From positions 1 through 64,000 of the forward strand of contig CAJUIL010000014.1 in assembly GCA_910586225.1 (NCBI GenBank): 64,000 nucleotides of DNA, written 5' to 3'. A model generated the notes under the pieces. That model was not told where the DNA came from. It did no database searches and saw only the letters and a list, made by a program, of their open reading frames with translations. The DNA is from an uncultured Eubacterium sp. Lineage in GTDB: Bacteria; Bacillota; Clostridia; Lachnospirales; Lachnospiraceae. The first letter of the stretch is position 1; every line of letters begins with the position of its first letter. Below, piece by piece: positions 8,191 to 16,763 of the stretch. The position numbers and the translations under genes were made by a program.

Positions 8191-8279
8191 ACAGGCTGCG
8201 CCATACGGATATACCTCTTTCCAAAGGAACTGCCCGGCGCAGGACAGGCGAACCGTCTGTGCCTGCCCATACAGCCTGT
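8191..8279. repeat. Long inverted repeat in the hbd-bcd gap
   Basis: ACAGGCTG and CAGCCTGT bracket an 89-base stretch with inner complementary arms (GCAGG/CCTGC), immediately before bcd in the direction of transcription. A second hairpin (AGCCC/GGGCT inside CCGG/CCGG, 8404-8446) follows the hbd stop. No reading frame in 8161-8475 looks coding. These structures could stabilise mRNA ends or tune bcd-etf expression. Confidence 0.55.
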
Positions 8280-8474
8280 TTTTTATTCTAACTATCTGTC
8301 TGTTACTATCCAAAGCTCCTGTTCTCAAATCTGCGTCCTGCATCACATATTTGAAAGCATCGCTTCTTCCATACTTCACGCATATTTCACACATCCCTTA
8401 CCGCCGGTATCCTGCACAGCCCTGCTTTGGGCTGCTGCTGCCGGAGCAAGCATCCATGCATTATGTACTGCAAA

Positions 8475-9314
8475 TTATTTGCTGTAATCGTAGAAGCCTT
8501 TGCCTGTCTTCATACCTAATTTGCCTGCACGTACCATTTTCTTTAATAATGGATGCGGACGGTATTTTGGATCGCCTGTTTCATCATACAATACGTTCAT
8601 AATTGCAAGGCAGATGTCAAGTCCTACCAGGTCGCCTAACGCAAGAGGTCCCATCGGATGATTTGCACCCAGCTTCATAGCTGTGTCAATGCCTTCTACA
8701 GATGCAACGCCGTCAGCGTAAATGCCGATCGCTTCGTTGATCATTGGGATCAAGATTCTGTTTACAACAAAGCCTGGAGCTTCCTTAACTTCTACCGGAG
8801 TCTTGCCGATCGCTTTGGAGATTTCCACAATCTTATCTCTCATTTCATCCGGTGTATTTTCACCCTGGATAACCTCGATCAGCTTCATAACAGGAGCCGG
8901 GTTGAAGAAATGCATACCAATCACTGGTCTGTCAAGACCTGCAGCGATTTCTGTTACAGATAAGGAAGAGGTATTGGTAGCGAACATACAGTCAGCCTTT
9001 ACGATATCCTGTAATTCCTTGAATGTCTGTTTCTTTACATCCATAACCTCCAGAGCTGCTTCTACTACCAAGTCGCAGTCTGTACAGATATCTTTTACAC
9101 CAGTTGTGATCTTAGACAGGATCTTGTCAGCATCTTCCTGGTTCATTTTGCCTTTTGCAACTCTTTTTTCAAAGCCTTTTGCAATTTTGTTTTTGCCGTT
9201 TGCCGCAAATTCTTCGTTAATATCGCATAAGCACACTTCATATCCTTCTGTCTGTGCAAATGCCTGTGCAATTCCGGAACCCATCGTTCCTGCGCCGATA
9301 ACTCCTACTTTCAT
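8475..9314 (-). CDS. hbd: 3-hydroxybutyryl-CoA dehydrogenase
   Basis: A 279-residue enzyme that reduces acetoacetyl-CoA to 3-hydroxybutyryl-CoA with NAD(P)H. The N-terminal Rossmann fold has VGVIGAGTMGSGIAQAFA, the catalytic His is in VIGMHFFNPAPVMKLIEVI, and the C-terminal domain shows DLVGLDICLAIMNVLYDETG and KGFYDYSK at the end. The length matches Clostridium Hbd (about 282). The ribosome binding site AAGGAGG is 7 bases before the ATG. It follows thl after a 139-base gap containing a strong hairpin, and precedes bcd. No crt gene lies next to it. Confidence 0.95.
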   Translation of the reverse strand: MKVGVIGAGTMGSGIAQAFAQTEGYEVCLCDINEEFAANGKNKIAKGFEKRVAKGKMNQEDADKILSKITTGVKDICTDCDLVVEAALEVMDVKKQTFKELQDIVKADCMFATNTSSLSVTEIAAGLDRPVIGMHFFNPAPVMKLIEVIQGENTPDEMRDKIVEISKAIGKTPVEVKEAPGFVVNRILIPMINEAIGIYADGVASVEGIDTAMKLGANHPMGPLALGDLVGLDICLAIMNVLYDETGDPKYRPHPLLKKMVRAGKLGMKTGKGFYDYSK

Positions 9315-9388
9315 TGTAGTTCCTCCTTAAATTTTAACTGTCTATATAGTACCGCGGACTAAAACATCCGCACCGTTTTCCCTGCAAT

Positions 9389-9422
9389 AGATTTACCCGA
9401 AAGCAAGGCTGCTCCGGGTAAA
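9389..9422. repeat. Hairpin between thl and hbd
   Basis: AGATTTACCCG and CGGGTAAATCT form an 11-bp stem, with outer arms CTAAAACAT/ATGTTTTAG extending the fold from about 9358 to 9438. In the minus-strand transcript it lies just after the thl stop and has no T-run typical of a terminator. It may be a partial terminator or a processing/stability element within the operon. Confidence 0.6.
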
Positions 9423-9452
9423 TCTGTATGTTTTAGAAAAATAACTGTTTGA

Positions 9453-10637
9453 TTAGTCTCTTTCAACAATCGTAGAGCAGCCCATACCACCGCCGATACA
9501 CAGTGTCGCAAGACCTCTCTTAGCATTTCTCTTCTGCATTTCATATAATAAAGTAACGAGGATACGGCATCCGGATGCTCCTACTGGATGTCCAAGTGCG
9601 ATCGCGCCGCCGTTTACATTTACCTTGTCCATATTAAATCCAAGATCCTTCGCAACTGCAACTGACTGTGCTGCAAATGCTTCGTTTGCTTCGATCAGAT
9701 CCATATCGTCGATCGAAAGTCCTGTCTGAGCCAGTACCTTATTTGTAGAAGCAACTGGGCCGATACCCATAACTTCCGGTCTTACACCGCCAAGCGCACC
9801 TGCTACCCATGTAGCCATCGGTGTTACGCCGAGTTCTTTTGCTTTTTCTTCACTCATTACTACGATCGCTGCTGCACCGTCATTGATACCAGATGCATTA
9901 CCAGCTGTTACAAGGCCTCCCTGCTTGCCAGAGCAGCATTTTAAGCTTGCAAGGCTCTCAGCCGTTGTGCCTGCACGCGGGCCTTCATCCTTCTTAAATT
10001 CAACGATTTCTCTCTTAACCTTAACCGGTACCGGAACGATTTCATCATCAAATTTGCCTTCTGCGATAGCCTTTTCACATTTCTGCTGGCTGTTTGCTGC
10101 GAATGCATCCAGCTCTTCTCTTGTAAGTCCGTATTCGTCGCAGATATTTTCTGCTGTAATCATCATATGATACTGGTTAAATGCGTCTGTCAGCGCATCG
10201 TTTACCATCGTATCGATAATCGTAGCATTGTTCATACGATAACCAAAACGAGCTTTCGTCATAGCATATGGCGCCATAGACATATTTTCCATACCACCTG
10301 CAACAACGATATCAGCCTGTCCGGAAATAATCTGAGCTGCTGCTTCGTTGACACATTTCAGACCGGAACCGCAAACCACATTCAATGTAACTGCCGGAAC
10401 TTCATTTGGTAAGCCGGCTTTGATAGAAGCCTGACGTGCTATGTTCTGTCCCTGAGCCGCCTGGATTACGCAGCCCATTAATACTTCGTCAACCTGCTCC
10501 GGCTTTACACCAGCTCTGTTTAATGCTTCCTTAATTACGATTGCCCCTAAATCTGCTGCTGGAGTATTGCTTAATGCTCCACCCATCTTGCCGATCGCGG
10601 TACGGCATGCGCCTGCTAAAACTACTTTGTTTGCCAT
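9453..10637 (-). CDS. thl: Acetyl-CoA C-acetyltransferase (thiolase)
   Basis: A 394-residue biosynthetic thiolase that condenses two acetyl-CoA into acetoacetyl-CoA, the first step to butyryl-CoA. The catalytic Cys is in LNVVCGSGLKCVNEAA, the His in GGAIALGHPVGASGCR and the second Cys in LATLCIGGGMGCSTIVE. The length is standard. The ATG has AAGGAGA upstream. It is the first gene of the thl-hbd-bcd-etfB-etfA cluster and has a good promoter about 110 bases upstream. Confidence 0.96.
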   Translation of the reverse strand: MANKVVLAGACRTAIGKMGGALSNTPAADLGAIVIKEALNRAGVKPEQVDEVLMGCVIQAAQGQNIARQASIKAGLPNEVPAVTLNVVCGSGLKCVNEAAAQIISGQADIVVAGGMENMSMAPYAMTKARFGYRMNNATIIDTMVNDALTDAFNQYHMMITAENICDEYGLTREELDAFAANSQQKCEKAIAEGKFDDEIVPVPVKVKREIVEFKKDEGPRAGTTAESLASLKCCSGKQGGLVTAGNASGINDGAAAIVVMSEEKAKELGVTPMATWVAGALGGVRPEVMGIGPVASTNKVLAQTGLSIDDMDLIEANEAFAAQSVAVAKDLGFNMDKVNVNGGAIALGHPVGASGCRILVTLLYEMQKRNAKRGLATLCIGGGMGCSTIVERD

Positions 10638-10749
10638 TTTCTCGTCTCCTTTACAAACTTTTCATGAATGGATAAGATGTTAAAAATTTAACAATCTTTT
10701 CAAAAAAAATAAAACGTCTTTAGATATGTAAGACTCAACTGTTATATCC

Positions 10750-10778
10750 AGCATACCACAAATTCACGTTTTTGGCAA
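10750..10778 (-). promoter_or_regulatory. Promoter of the thl operon
   Basis: On the minus strand TTGCCA and TATGCT are separated by 17 bases, placing a transcription start about 105 bases before the thl ATG. The leader between them is AT-rich. The rest of 10640-10930 shows no gene. Confidence 0.65.
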
Positions 10779-10933
10779 CTAAAAGTTTCATAATAATTCT
10801 GATTTTTCCTAATTTTTTATAAATTATAACAATAAAACTATAAAATCTGCCGATTAACCCGACGACAGTATTCGTTTTCTGTATCCACATTTGCCGAACC
10901 TGCAGCTAAAACCACAGGCAGGTGCCAGCTCAT

Positions 10934-10973
10934 GCGGCTGCGTGGATACACCCGCTCGTACCCACGCAGCCGC
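10934..10973. terminator. GC-rich hairpin after the SleB-type hydrolase
   Basis: GCGGCTGCGTGG pairs perfectly with CCACGCAGCCGC across a 16-base loop, about 30 bases after the hydrolase stop. No T-run follows in the minus direction, so termination is likely but not certain. Confidence 0.5.
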
Positions 10974-11004
10974 AGTTTCCGGCAAGCTCTTTCCATATCC
11001 TTCT

Positions 11005-12261
11005 TTAATAAAACACATGATCCCCAATTACAATCCCGTCAATGATCCCGTTATTTACCCGGAAATACAGGCAGTCTACGTTGCGCCTTCCGCCAAGCAC
11101 CTCCTGCGCGGCTGCCCTGCACCTGCTTCCCAGCCCGGAAGCAAGCGCGTGCGCAAACCGGCCGCTGGCAACCGGGGAAAACTGCCCGCTCTGGTAAATA
11201 ACACCGCTGATGCTGTTTGGAAAGCTGCCGCTGGCCACACGGTTCATAATCACGCTTCCTACCGCAAGCTGTCCTTCGTAAGACTGGTTGCCAGCTTCGC
11301 AATAGATGATCGTTGATAGCAGCTCCAGATCTCCTGCGCTTGCCGCAGTACTGCCGCTGCCAGCATTCCCACCGCCAGAGCTGCCGGAAGTACTTGAAGA
11401 GCCGTCCTGCTCCTGCCTGCGCTGCTGCTCCCTGCGCCTGCGCTCTTCTTCCTCACGTTTTTGCCGCAGCTCCTCCTCCTGGCGTCTGATCTCTTCCTCA
11501 CGTCTTAAATCCTCCTCTGCTTTTTGGCGTTCCAGCTCCTGTTCATACTGCTTTTGGCGCTCTAGCTCCTGTCCATACTTTTCTTTTAGCGCCTTCGAGT
11601 TATTGATCTGCGCGAGCTTGCTGCCAAGCTTTTGTTTTAAGTCCGCTACAGCCTGGTCAATATCCGCAAGCTGTCCAGTCTGCTTTTCCTCCAGCGCTTC
11701 CATATGATCCTTTTCTTTAACCAGCTTATTTTTAGCCTGTCCGATGCGTTTTGTCGTAGCCTTAAATTCCTGCAGCTTTGCTCTGTCATAAGCAAACACC
11801 GCCTGAAAATAATTTGCGCGGCGCAGCGCTTCTGGCATAGACCCTGCTTCTAATATGTATATAAGCATATCATTCGTACTGTTTTCGTACATAAATCGAA
11901 TCCGCTGTTTCATCTGTTCATATTGCTTTTTACTGTCTTTTTTAGACTGCTCCAGTGCTTTTTGTGTCTGTCTGATCTCCTTTTGTGTGTCTTTGATCGC
12001 GGTTTTCGTATGATCCAGTTCGTCTGACAGCTGGCTGATCTTCTCCTGTCCGACTGCAATCTCCTGCTCCAGCGCACGCTGCTCTTTTTCCCATGCACTG
12101 ATATTTTGTTCCGTCTGCTCCAGAACGTTTTCCAGTTCGTCAATCCGTTCTCCGGTACTGTCAATCCGATCCTGTATGGCTCCCGCGTACGCCCGGCTGC
12201 TGCACAAGATACTTACGCACAGCAAACACGCGATCCTGCACACCTTTCTCTTTTGCTTCAT
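11005..12261 (-). CDS. Secreted coiled-coil cell-wall hydrolase, SleB/CwlJ type
   Basis: A 418-residue exported protein. A signal peptide (MKQKRKVCRIACLLCVSILC, then SSRAYAG) precedes a long PcsB-like coiled coil (about residues 28-220) and a highly charged E/R/Q-rich stretch (about 220-280). A Gly/Ser linker then leads to a C-terminal Hydrolase_2 domain (LLSTIIYCEAGNQSYEGQLA, GSVIMNRV, FRVNNGI). The catalytic Glu is in YCEAG. Such proteins cleave spore cortex or vegetative peptidoglycan; the PcsB-like coiled coil favours a role in cell-wall growth or separation. AAGGAG precedes the ATG. The gene stands alone. Confidence 0.85.
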   Translation of the reverse strand: MKQKRKVCRIACLLCVSILCSSRAYAGAIQDRIDSTGERIDELENVLEQTEQNISAWEKEQRALEQEIAVGQEKISQLSDELDHTKTAIKDTQKEIRQTQKALEQSKKDSKKQYEQMKQRIRFMYENSTNDMLIYILEAGSMPEALRRANYFQAVFAYDRAKLQEFKATTKRIGQAKNKLVKEKDHMEALEEKQTGQLADIDQAVADLKQKLGSKLAQINNSKALKEKYGQELERQKQYEQELERQKAEEDLRREEEIRRQEEELRQKREEEERRRREQQRRQEQDGSSSTSGSSGGGNAGSGSTAASAGDLELLSTIIYCEAGNQSYEGQLAVGSVIMNRVASGSFPNSISGVIYQSGQFSPVASGRFAHALASGLGSRCRAAAQEVLGGRRNVDCLYFRVNNGIIDGIVIGDHVFY

Positions 12262-12390
12262 ACGGCACTACTCCTTCTTTTGACCTCTGCAACAATCAAA
12301 CCAGCCTGCTTGACTATTACAACAATATTAACAATATTATAAGTTATTATATCATTTATGTTACACAATGTATATATTTTCCTTCTGTTT

Positions 12391-12418
12391 TTGATTGTTT
12401 TTTTTGGCAACTTATGCT
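12391..12418 (+). promoter_or_regulatory. Candidate promoter of the HD-GYP-like gene
   Basis: TTGATT and TATGCT are separated by 16 bases, including a run of T. A start near 12425 would give a 5' leader of about 220 bases, unusually long and rich in inverted repeats. Confidence 0.45.
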
Positions 12419-12480
12419 ATCATAGTTGTATGTGTGGTTGAACAAAAAATGCCAAGAACATTAGTTACATACTTCTAACA

Positions 12481-12620
12481 GCAAAAAGCTGTAACAGGTC
12501 AGCCTGCCTGAACTGTTACAAAAAGCTGTCTTTCGAGGAAATACGGAAGTCCAAACAGCGTGATGATAAAGAAATGAAAGGAGAAGCTGCTAGACAGATA
12601 CCAACCAGGATTTGTCTGTC
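12481..12620 (+). promoter_or_regulatory. Structured 5' leader of the HD-GYP-like gene
   Basis: GTAACAG/CTGTTAC with inner TCAG/CTGA forms a clear stem (12491-12519), flanked by direct repeats AAAAAGCTG. Further arms are GCTGT/ACAGC (about 12526-12560) and GACAGAT/TTTGTCTGTC before the start codon. I compared it by eye with the conserved cores of c-di-GMP-I and c-di-GMP-II riboswitches and did not find them. It is a candidate structured RNA of unknown class. Confidence 0.4.
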
Positions 12621-12645
12621 CATATTTTGAGCAGCCAAGGGTACT

Positions 12646-13827
12646 ATGCTATTTGTAGAATCACAGGACATCAAACCGGGAATGCGTCTTGCCAAACCAG
12701 TTTACAACAGAAATGGAGTATTGCTGTTCGACCGAAATACAAAGCTGACTATCCAAAATATCGTAAATCTGACAAATTTCGGCTTGATCGGCATTTTTAT
12801 CCTGGAACCGGCAGAACCGCTTCCTCCTATTACAAGAGAAGAACAGGAGTTCGAACAGCTCCAGACCTTTTATATGTTCCGTCTGCGTGACAATCTTGTC
12901 AATATCAGCAAGGGAAAGATGCCAAACGATCTGGCAGGCCTTGCCAAGGATGTTGTGGATCATTTCGGTACCTTAGACCACAAGGTGCATTTTACCCAGA
13001 CGATCCGAAGCAACACCGATTTTGTGTATAAGCATTCTATCGGCGTCGCTATTATCTCTGCTATGATCGGCCATGCGATGGGACTGCGTGAAAGCACGCT
13101 GCTTTCTGTTGTAACGGCTGCTTTTATGTATGATTTCGGTTATCTGTATGTTCCGGCGGAGATCATGAAAAAGGGCGAGGATATTACTGACCTGGAAAAC
13201 AGCACGATTTCCAAATATCGGGAAAAAGCTTTTGCGCTGCTGCACGCGGATACGAACCCTTATAGCATTCCATCCGATTCTCTCGCAATGATCACCCAGA
13301 TGATCCAGGCAGGCCGCGCAGAAGGCGACAAAGTCGACCGCAGCAAATGGCTGACAGGTACGGCTATTTTAACCGTCGCAGACAAGTTTGACCGCATGAC
13401 CGCGATGAGCTTAAGCCGCAAACCAAATTCCGAAATATCCGCGATCCGCTACCTCGTTGACCATCCGGAATCTTATCCGGAAAACGTCGTATCCGCGCTG
13501 GCAAAATGTATCCATATTATGCCAGTCGGCTGCTGTGTGGATCTGACGAACGGAGATAAAGGACTGGTGCTGGAAACAAACGAACGCGATTTCAACCATC
13601 CGGTCGTACTGAGCTTCCGCTACAACCAGGTACTTGACCTAAGCGATCCAAAGATCAGCAAAACGATCCAGATCGCAGACGTTATGCATACTATGGATAA
13701 CCGGGTAAAAATGGATGCCGAAACGCTCAAGCAGTTTACTACCGATGATAACAGCTCGAAAATGGTAAAAAAATACGAGTTTAAGAAACTTCAGATAGAA
13801 AAGAAGCGTATGCAAAAGCAGGCTTAA
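12646..13827 (+). CDS. HD-GYP-like protein with a degenerate active site
   Basis: A 393-residue protein organised like HD-GYP c-di-GMP phosphodiesterases: an N-terminal segment with DIKPGMRLAKPVYNRNGVLL, then a helical HD-type domain (KHSIGVAIISAMIGHAMGL from residue 129) and the C-terminal MPVGCCVDLTNGDKGLVLE typical of the family. The key HD dyad is replaced: the expected LLHDIGK reads FMYDFGY (residues 160-166), and the GYP loop is not recognisable. It is therefore probably a non-catalytic binder or regulator. AAGGG lies 6 bases before the ATG. The gene stands alone between its long leader and a strong bidirectional terminator. Confidence 0.75.
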   Translation: MLFVESQDIKPGMRLAKPVYNRNGVLLFDRNTKLTIQNIVNLTNFGLIGIFILEPAEPLPPITREEQEFEQLQTFYMFRLRDNLVNISKGKMPNDLAGLAKDVVDHFGTLDHKVHFTQTIRSNTDFVYKHSIGVAIISAMIGHAMGLRESTLLSVVTAAFMYDFGYLYVPAEIMKKGEDITDLENSTISKYREKAFALLHADTNPYSIPSDSLAMITQMIQAGRAEGDKVDRSKWLTGTAILTVADKFDRMTAMSLSRKPNSEISAIRYLVDHPESYPENVVSALAKCIHIMPVGCCVDLTNGDKGLVLETNERDFNHPVVLSFRYNQVLDLSDPKISKTIQIADVMHTMDNRVKMDAETLKQFTTDDNSSKMVKKYEFKKLQIEKKRMQKQA

Positions 13828-13855
13828 ACGAAAAAGAAAGCATTTAATTCCCCAT

Positions 13856-13903
13856 AAAAGCAATGCCGCTGCCAATATTCCATTTGGCAGCGGCATTGCT
13901 TTT
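13856..13903. terminator. Bidirectional terminator
   Basis: A perfect 20-bp stem (AAAAGCAATGCCGCTGCCAA and its complement) with an 8-base loop lies between two convergent genes. A and T runs on either side allow it to work in both directions. Confidence 0.9.
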
Positions 13904-13928
13904 GGTTTGGTTATCGATGAAAGTCTGG

Positions 13929-15656
13929 CTACACCGAAAGCATGGATTCTTCCAGCTCTCCAAGATACCCGCCGTCAATGTATACCTCTTTCCCTCGGAA
14001 TGCAAAACCGTACAATCGGATCTTATCCTTTCTGCACTTTTGTTCCAGTCCTGCCGCATATCTTTTGTTTATGATTTGCCGGATTGCTGCCTTTGCTGTA
14101 TCCTGCAGGCTTTCCCCTTGCTCTGCCACCTTAAATTCCAAGATCATCCCATCGTCGGTATCCCTGTATGGCTCAAACAGCACATCATATCTCCCAAAGC
14201 CGCTTTCCCGATTTGATGTAATGGTATATCTGTCCCGCAGGTCTACCATAAGTCCTAACACGAGTCCATGATAAAAGCGCTCTGGCTCTGAAATCTGTGA
14301 CGCACGGCTGCCCGCATCAAAAAAGCTTATCGTTGCCAACGCGATGCGGTTCATAAAAATATTCATATGTCTGACATCATGCAACAGAAAAGCTTTCGTA
14401 AAATCCTCATACGAAGAACCGCATACGGAAAACCACCCACGTATTAATTTTTGAAATACCAACTCGATCTCCAGGTTTGTCAATCTTAACTCATACGCAA
14501 TGCCTTCTGTACCAAAGCCTGGGTGGATCGTATGATATCCAGCAATTTTTACATATCCTGCAGCAAGCAAAAACCCCCAGACAGAAGCTTCATCCTCATC
14601 CAGCTGGTCAAAAACTACCTGTTCATCGAACATTGCGCAAACTTCCCTGCCCTGCAGCAAATCCTCAAACGCCGTTTTCAGCTTTGGGCTTCCCTTTTGT
14701 AACAGCCTTCCGATCAATCGGTTGGAGCTGGTATTCACCCAGTACGGGGCAAACTTTTTTTCATCCAAAAATTTGATCACAGACCATGGGTTATAAATAT
14801 TATCACAGTCTCCAAATCGAAATCCATCATACCAGCGTTTCACATCGTCGGCCTGGTCCGACAGCCCAAACTCACAAAGCGCTTGAAAAACCTCCCTTTG
14901 CGTAAAGCCAAACGCCGTCTCATACTTTTTGGAAGCGGCCGTGATCACCTCAAGGTTATTCAGATCGGAAAAAATAGATTCTTTGCTGACTCTTGTAATC
15001 CCAGTCATGACCGCACGTTCCAGATATGGATTTGTCTTAAAGGTATAGTTAAACAGACCACGCATAAAATCTGTCATTTCCCGCCAATAACCGCCCGCAT
15101 AGGCTTCCTGTATCGGGGTATCGTACTCATCCAATAAAATGATCACTTTCTTTTCATAATATTGATATAAGAAATTCGATAAACGCAAAAAAGCCCTTGC
15201 GGCAGTCATATCGCTCATATTTTCTTTCACATTCAAAAAAGCTTCTTTTTCACGACTGCTTAACCGGTCACTTTCCAGTAAAAAGTCATAACGATTATAC
15301 ACATCCACAAATTCTTGTAAGAGTCCTTCCCGCGCATCATTATAGTTATTTGCCTTCACTCCAGCAAAGCTCAGAAAAATAACCGGATACGTCCCCTGCA
15401 GCTTCCGATATGCCTCATCCTCCCAGACAGCAAGCGTTTCAAACAAATCGCTTCTTCCTTCGTACCGGACAGAAAAGAAATATTCCAGCATATTCATCGC
15501 AAGCGTTTTCCCAAAACGGCGCGGCCGGGTGATCAGTGTCACGTCATCCTTACTATCCCACCATTCTTTTATAAAATGTGTCTTATCCACATAAAAAATC
15601 TGATTTTCGATGATCTTGCCGAAATCCTGCACACCGACCGCTGCTGTTCTTGCCAT
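13929..15656 (-). CDS. AAA-ATPase-like / PD-(D/E)XK nuclease protein
   Basis: A 575-residue protein of the AAA-ATPase_like plus PDDEXK_9 family. The N-terminus has YVDKTHFI and TRPRRFGKTLAMNMLEYFF (Walker A variant), followed by VIILLDEYDTPIQEAY (Walker B) near residue 175. The C-terminal domain carries GFGRYDVLFEP and MILEFKVA, the D...ExK pattern of the nuclease fold. The family is widespread and multicopy in gut anaerobes; its biological role is not established. A truncated relative lies at 44332-44901. It follows the transglutaminase gene by 15 bases and ends at a strong terminator. Confidence 0.85.
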   Translation of the reverse strand: MARTAAVGVQDFGKIIENQIFYVDKTHFIKEWWDSKDDVTLITRPRRFGKTLAMNMLEYFFSVRYEGRSDLFETLAVWEDEAYRKLQGTYPVIFLSFAGVKANNYNDAREGLLQEFVDVYNRYDFLLESDRLSSREKEAFLNVKENMSDMTAARAFLRLSNFLYQYYEKKVIILLDEYDTPIQEAYAGGYWREMTDFMRGLFNYTFKTNPYLERAVMTGITRVSKESIFSDLNNLEVITAASKKYETAFGFTQREVFQALCEFGLSDQADDVKRWYDGFRFGDCDNIYNPWSVIKFLDEKKFAPYWVNTSSNRLIGRLLQKGSPKLKTAFEDLLQGREVCAMFDEQVVFDQLDEDEASVWGFLLAAGYVKIAGYHTIHPGFGTEGIAYELRLTNLEIELVFQKLIRGWFSVCGSSYEDFTKAFLLHDVRHMNIFMNRIALATISFFDAGSRASQISEPERFYHGLVLGLMVDLRDRYTITSNRESGFGRYDVLFEPYRDTDDGMILEFKVAEQGESLQDTAKAAIRQIINKRYAAGLEQKCRKDKIRLYGFAFRGKEVYIDGGYLGELEESMLSV

Positions 15657-15670
15657 ATGAAAGTCCCCTT

Positions 15671-16729
15671 TTATAGAAAATACTTCGCGTATTTAATGTC
15701 CCCTGCCGGAAAATCAGCCGCAGTCCAAGTATGCTGTTCCCGCATCTTCTCTTCGGTCACATTGAAATAATCATAGCGGATCCCTTTTTTATCCGTATCG
15801 TCCCATGTACAATCAATATAACGATTGCTGCTTCCCAGCTTTACATAATTCCATGCGTGCGCAACTCCTCCGGCCCGGCCGCACACAGCCATAGACTGCA
15901 GGCCGCAATTTTGTGCCATCAGATTAAACGCGGCTGCATATCCCTGACAGACTGCCGAACCATCTACAAGCGCTCCATATGCTGTAAACGCGTCGTCGTA
16001 CTGGCTGGATGGCAGCGCCGCCACCTCGTGATCGTATGTACATTTTTGGATCAGATAATCATGGATCGCCTTTGCCTTCTGCTTTGCAGACATATCCTGA
16101 CGAATGCACGCCTTGACCGCGTCCTTTGCCGCCTGGCCGGCTGCTTTTATTTTTGTATCCTGCTGCTTTTTGGATAAAGCATTCCCTCTGTGATAGCCGT
16201 ATGTTCCGTTCGTATTGCGCCATACGACTGTGTTGTAATTATATTCCGGATGCTGCTGGAGCATCTTTACAAAAATCTGGTAATAAGAAGTATCGCTGTA
16301 ATAATTGACGGAATATTTTCTGCCTTTTAGCGCCTTTGCGGCTGCTTTGACCGCCGCTGCTTCCGACTTGAGCCGCTTGATCTTTATAAACGCATCATCG
16401 GACAGCTCAAACGTATACTTTGCGTTGGCGCTGGCGCTGTTTGTCTGTTTGCGGAAACGGACGCTTCCAGCCAGAAGACGGTTCTGGCTCTTCGCAGCAT
16501 TGTTCAGCGCATTCTGCATCTGCGACGTCGAATATGACGCTGGCGCTGTAAACGTAACCGTACGATCTCCAGCCTTGATCGCCTGCGCAAAAGCCTGCTC
16601 GATCTGATCCAGATTCAAAGCCTGCGAAGCGGCGCTGGCCTGTATTTTCGCAGAAGAATGAAAAAAGCTTCCTGCCAGTAAAATCAGGAAACAAAGGCAT
16701 ACTGCCCACACGTGGTTTATTTTCCTCAT
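15671..16729 (-). CDS. Secreted transglutaminase-like protein
   Basis: About 352 residues from the ATG at 16729, chosen because AAGGAGG precedes it. It has a signal peptide (INHVWAVCLCFLILLAGSFF). A mixed middle region leads to a transglutaminase-core domain with Cys in VDGSAVCQGYAAAFNLMAQ, His in GGVAHAWNYVKL and Asp in YIDCTWDD. Such proteins are exported and act as cysteine peptidases or amidases on cell-wall or surface proteins. It lies 35 bases after greA and just before the AAA/nuclease gene. Confidence 0.85.
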   Translation of the reverse strand: MRKINHVWAVCLCFLILLAGSFFHSSAKIQASAASQALNLDQIEQAFAQAIKAGDRTVTFTAPASYSTSQMQNALNNAAKSQNRLLAGSVRFRKQTNSASANAKYTFELSDDAFIKIKRLKSEAAAVKAAAKALKGRKYSVNYYSDTSYYQIFVKMLQQHPEYNYNTVVWRNTNGTYGYHRGNALSKKQQDTKIKAAGQAAKDAVKACIRQDMSAKQKAKAIHDYLIQKCTYDHEVAALPSSQYDDAFTAYGALVDGSAVCQGYAAAFNLMAQNCGLQSMAVCGRAGGVAHAWNYVKLGSSNRYIDCTWDDTDKKGIRYDYFNVTEEKMREQHTWTAADFPAGDIKYAKYFL

Positions 16730-16763
16730 AGGAATCCTCCTTCTTAAAAACAATTTGAACTAC

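Noticed and set aside
8179..8394. Minus-strand reading frame of 71 codons between hbd and bcd
   Set aside because: It overlies large inverted repeats, has no convincing ribosome binding site and its make-up does not look like protein.
11259..11707. Overlapping frames inside the SleB-type gene
   Set aside because: They are shadows of the E/R/Q-rich coding stretch and have no start signals.
12481..12646. Possible c-di-GMP riboswitch before the HD-GYP-like gene
   Set aside because: The conserved GEMM cores are not visible; only generic stems are supported.
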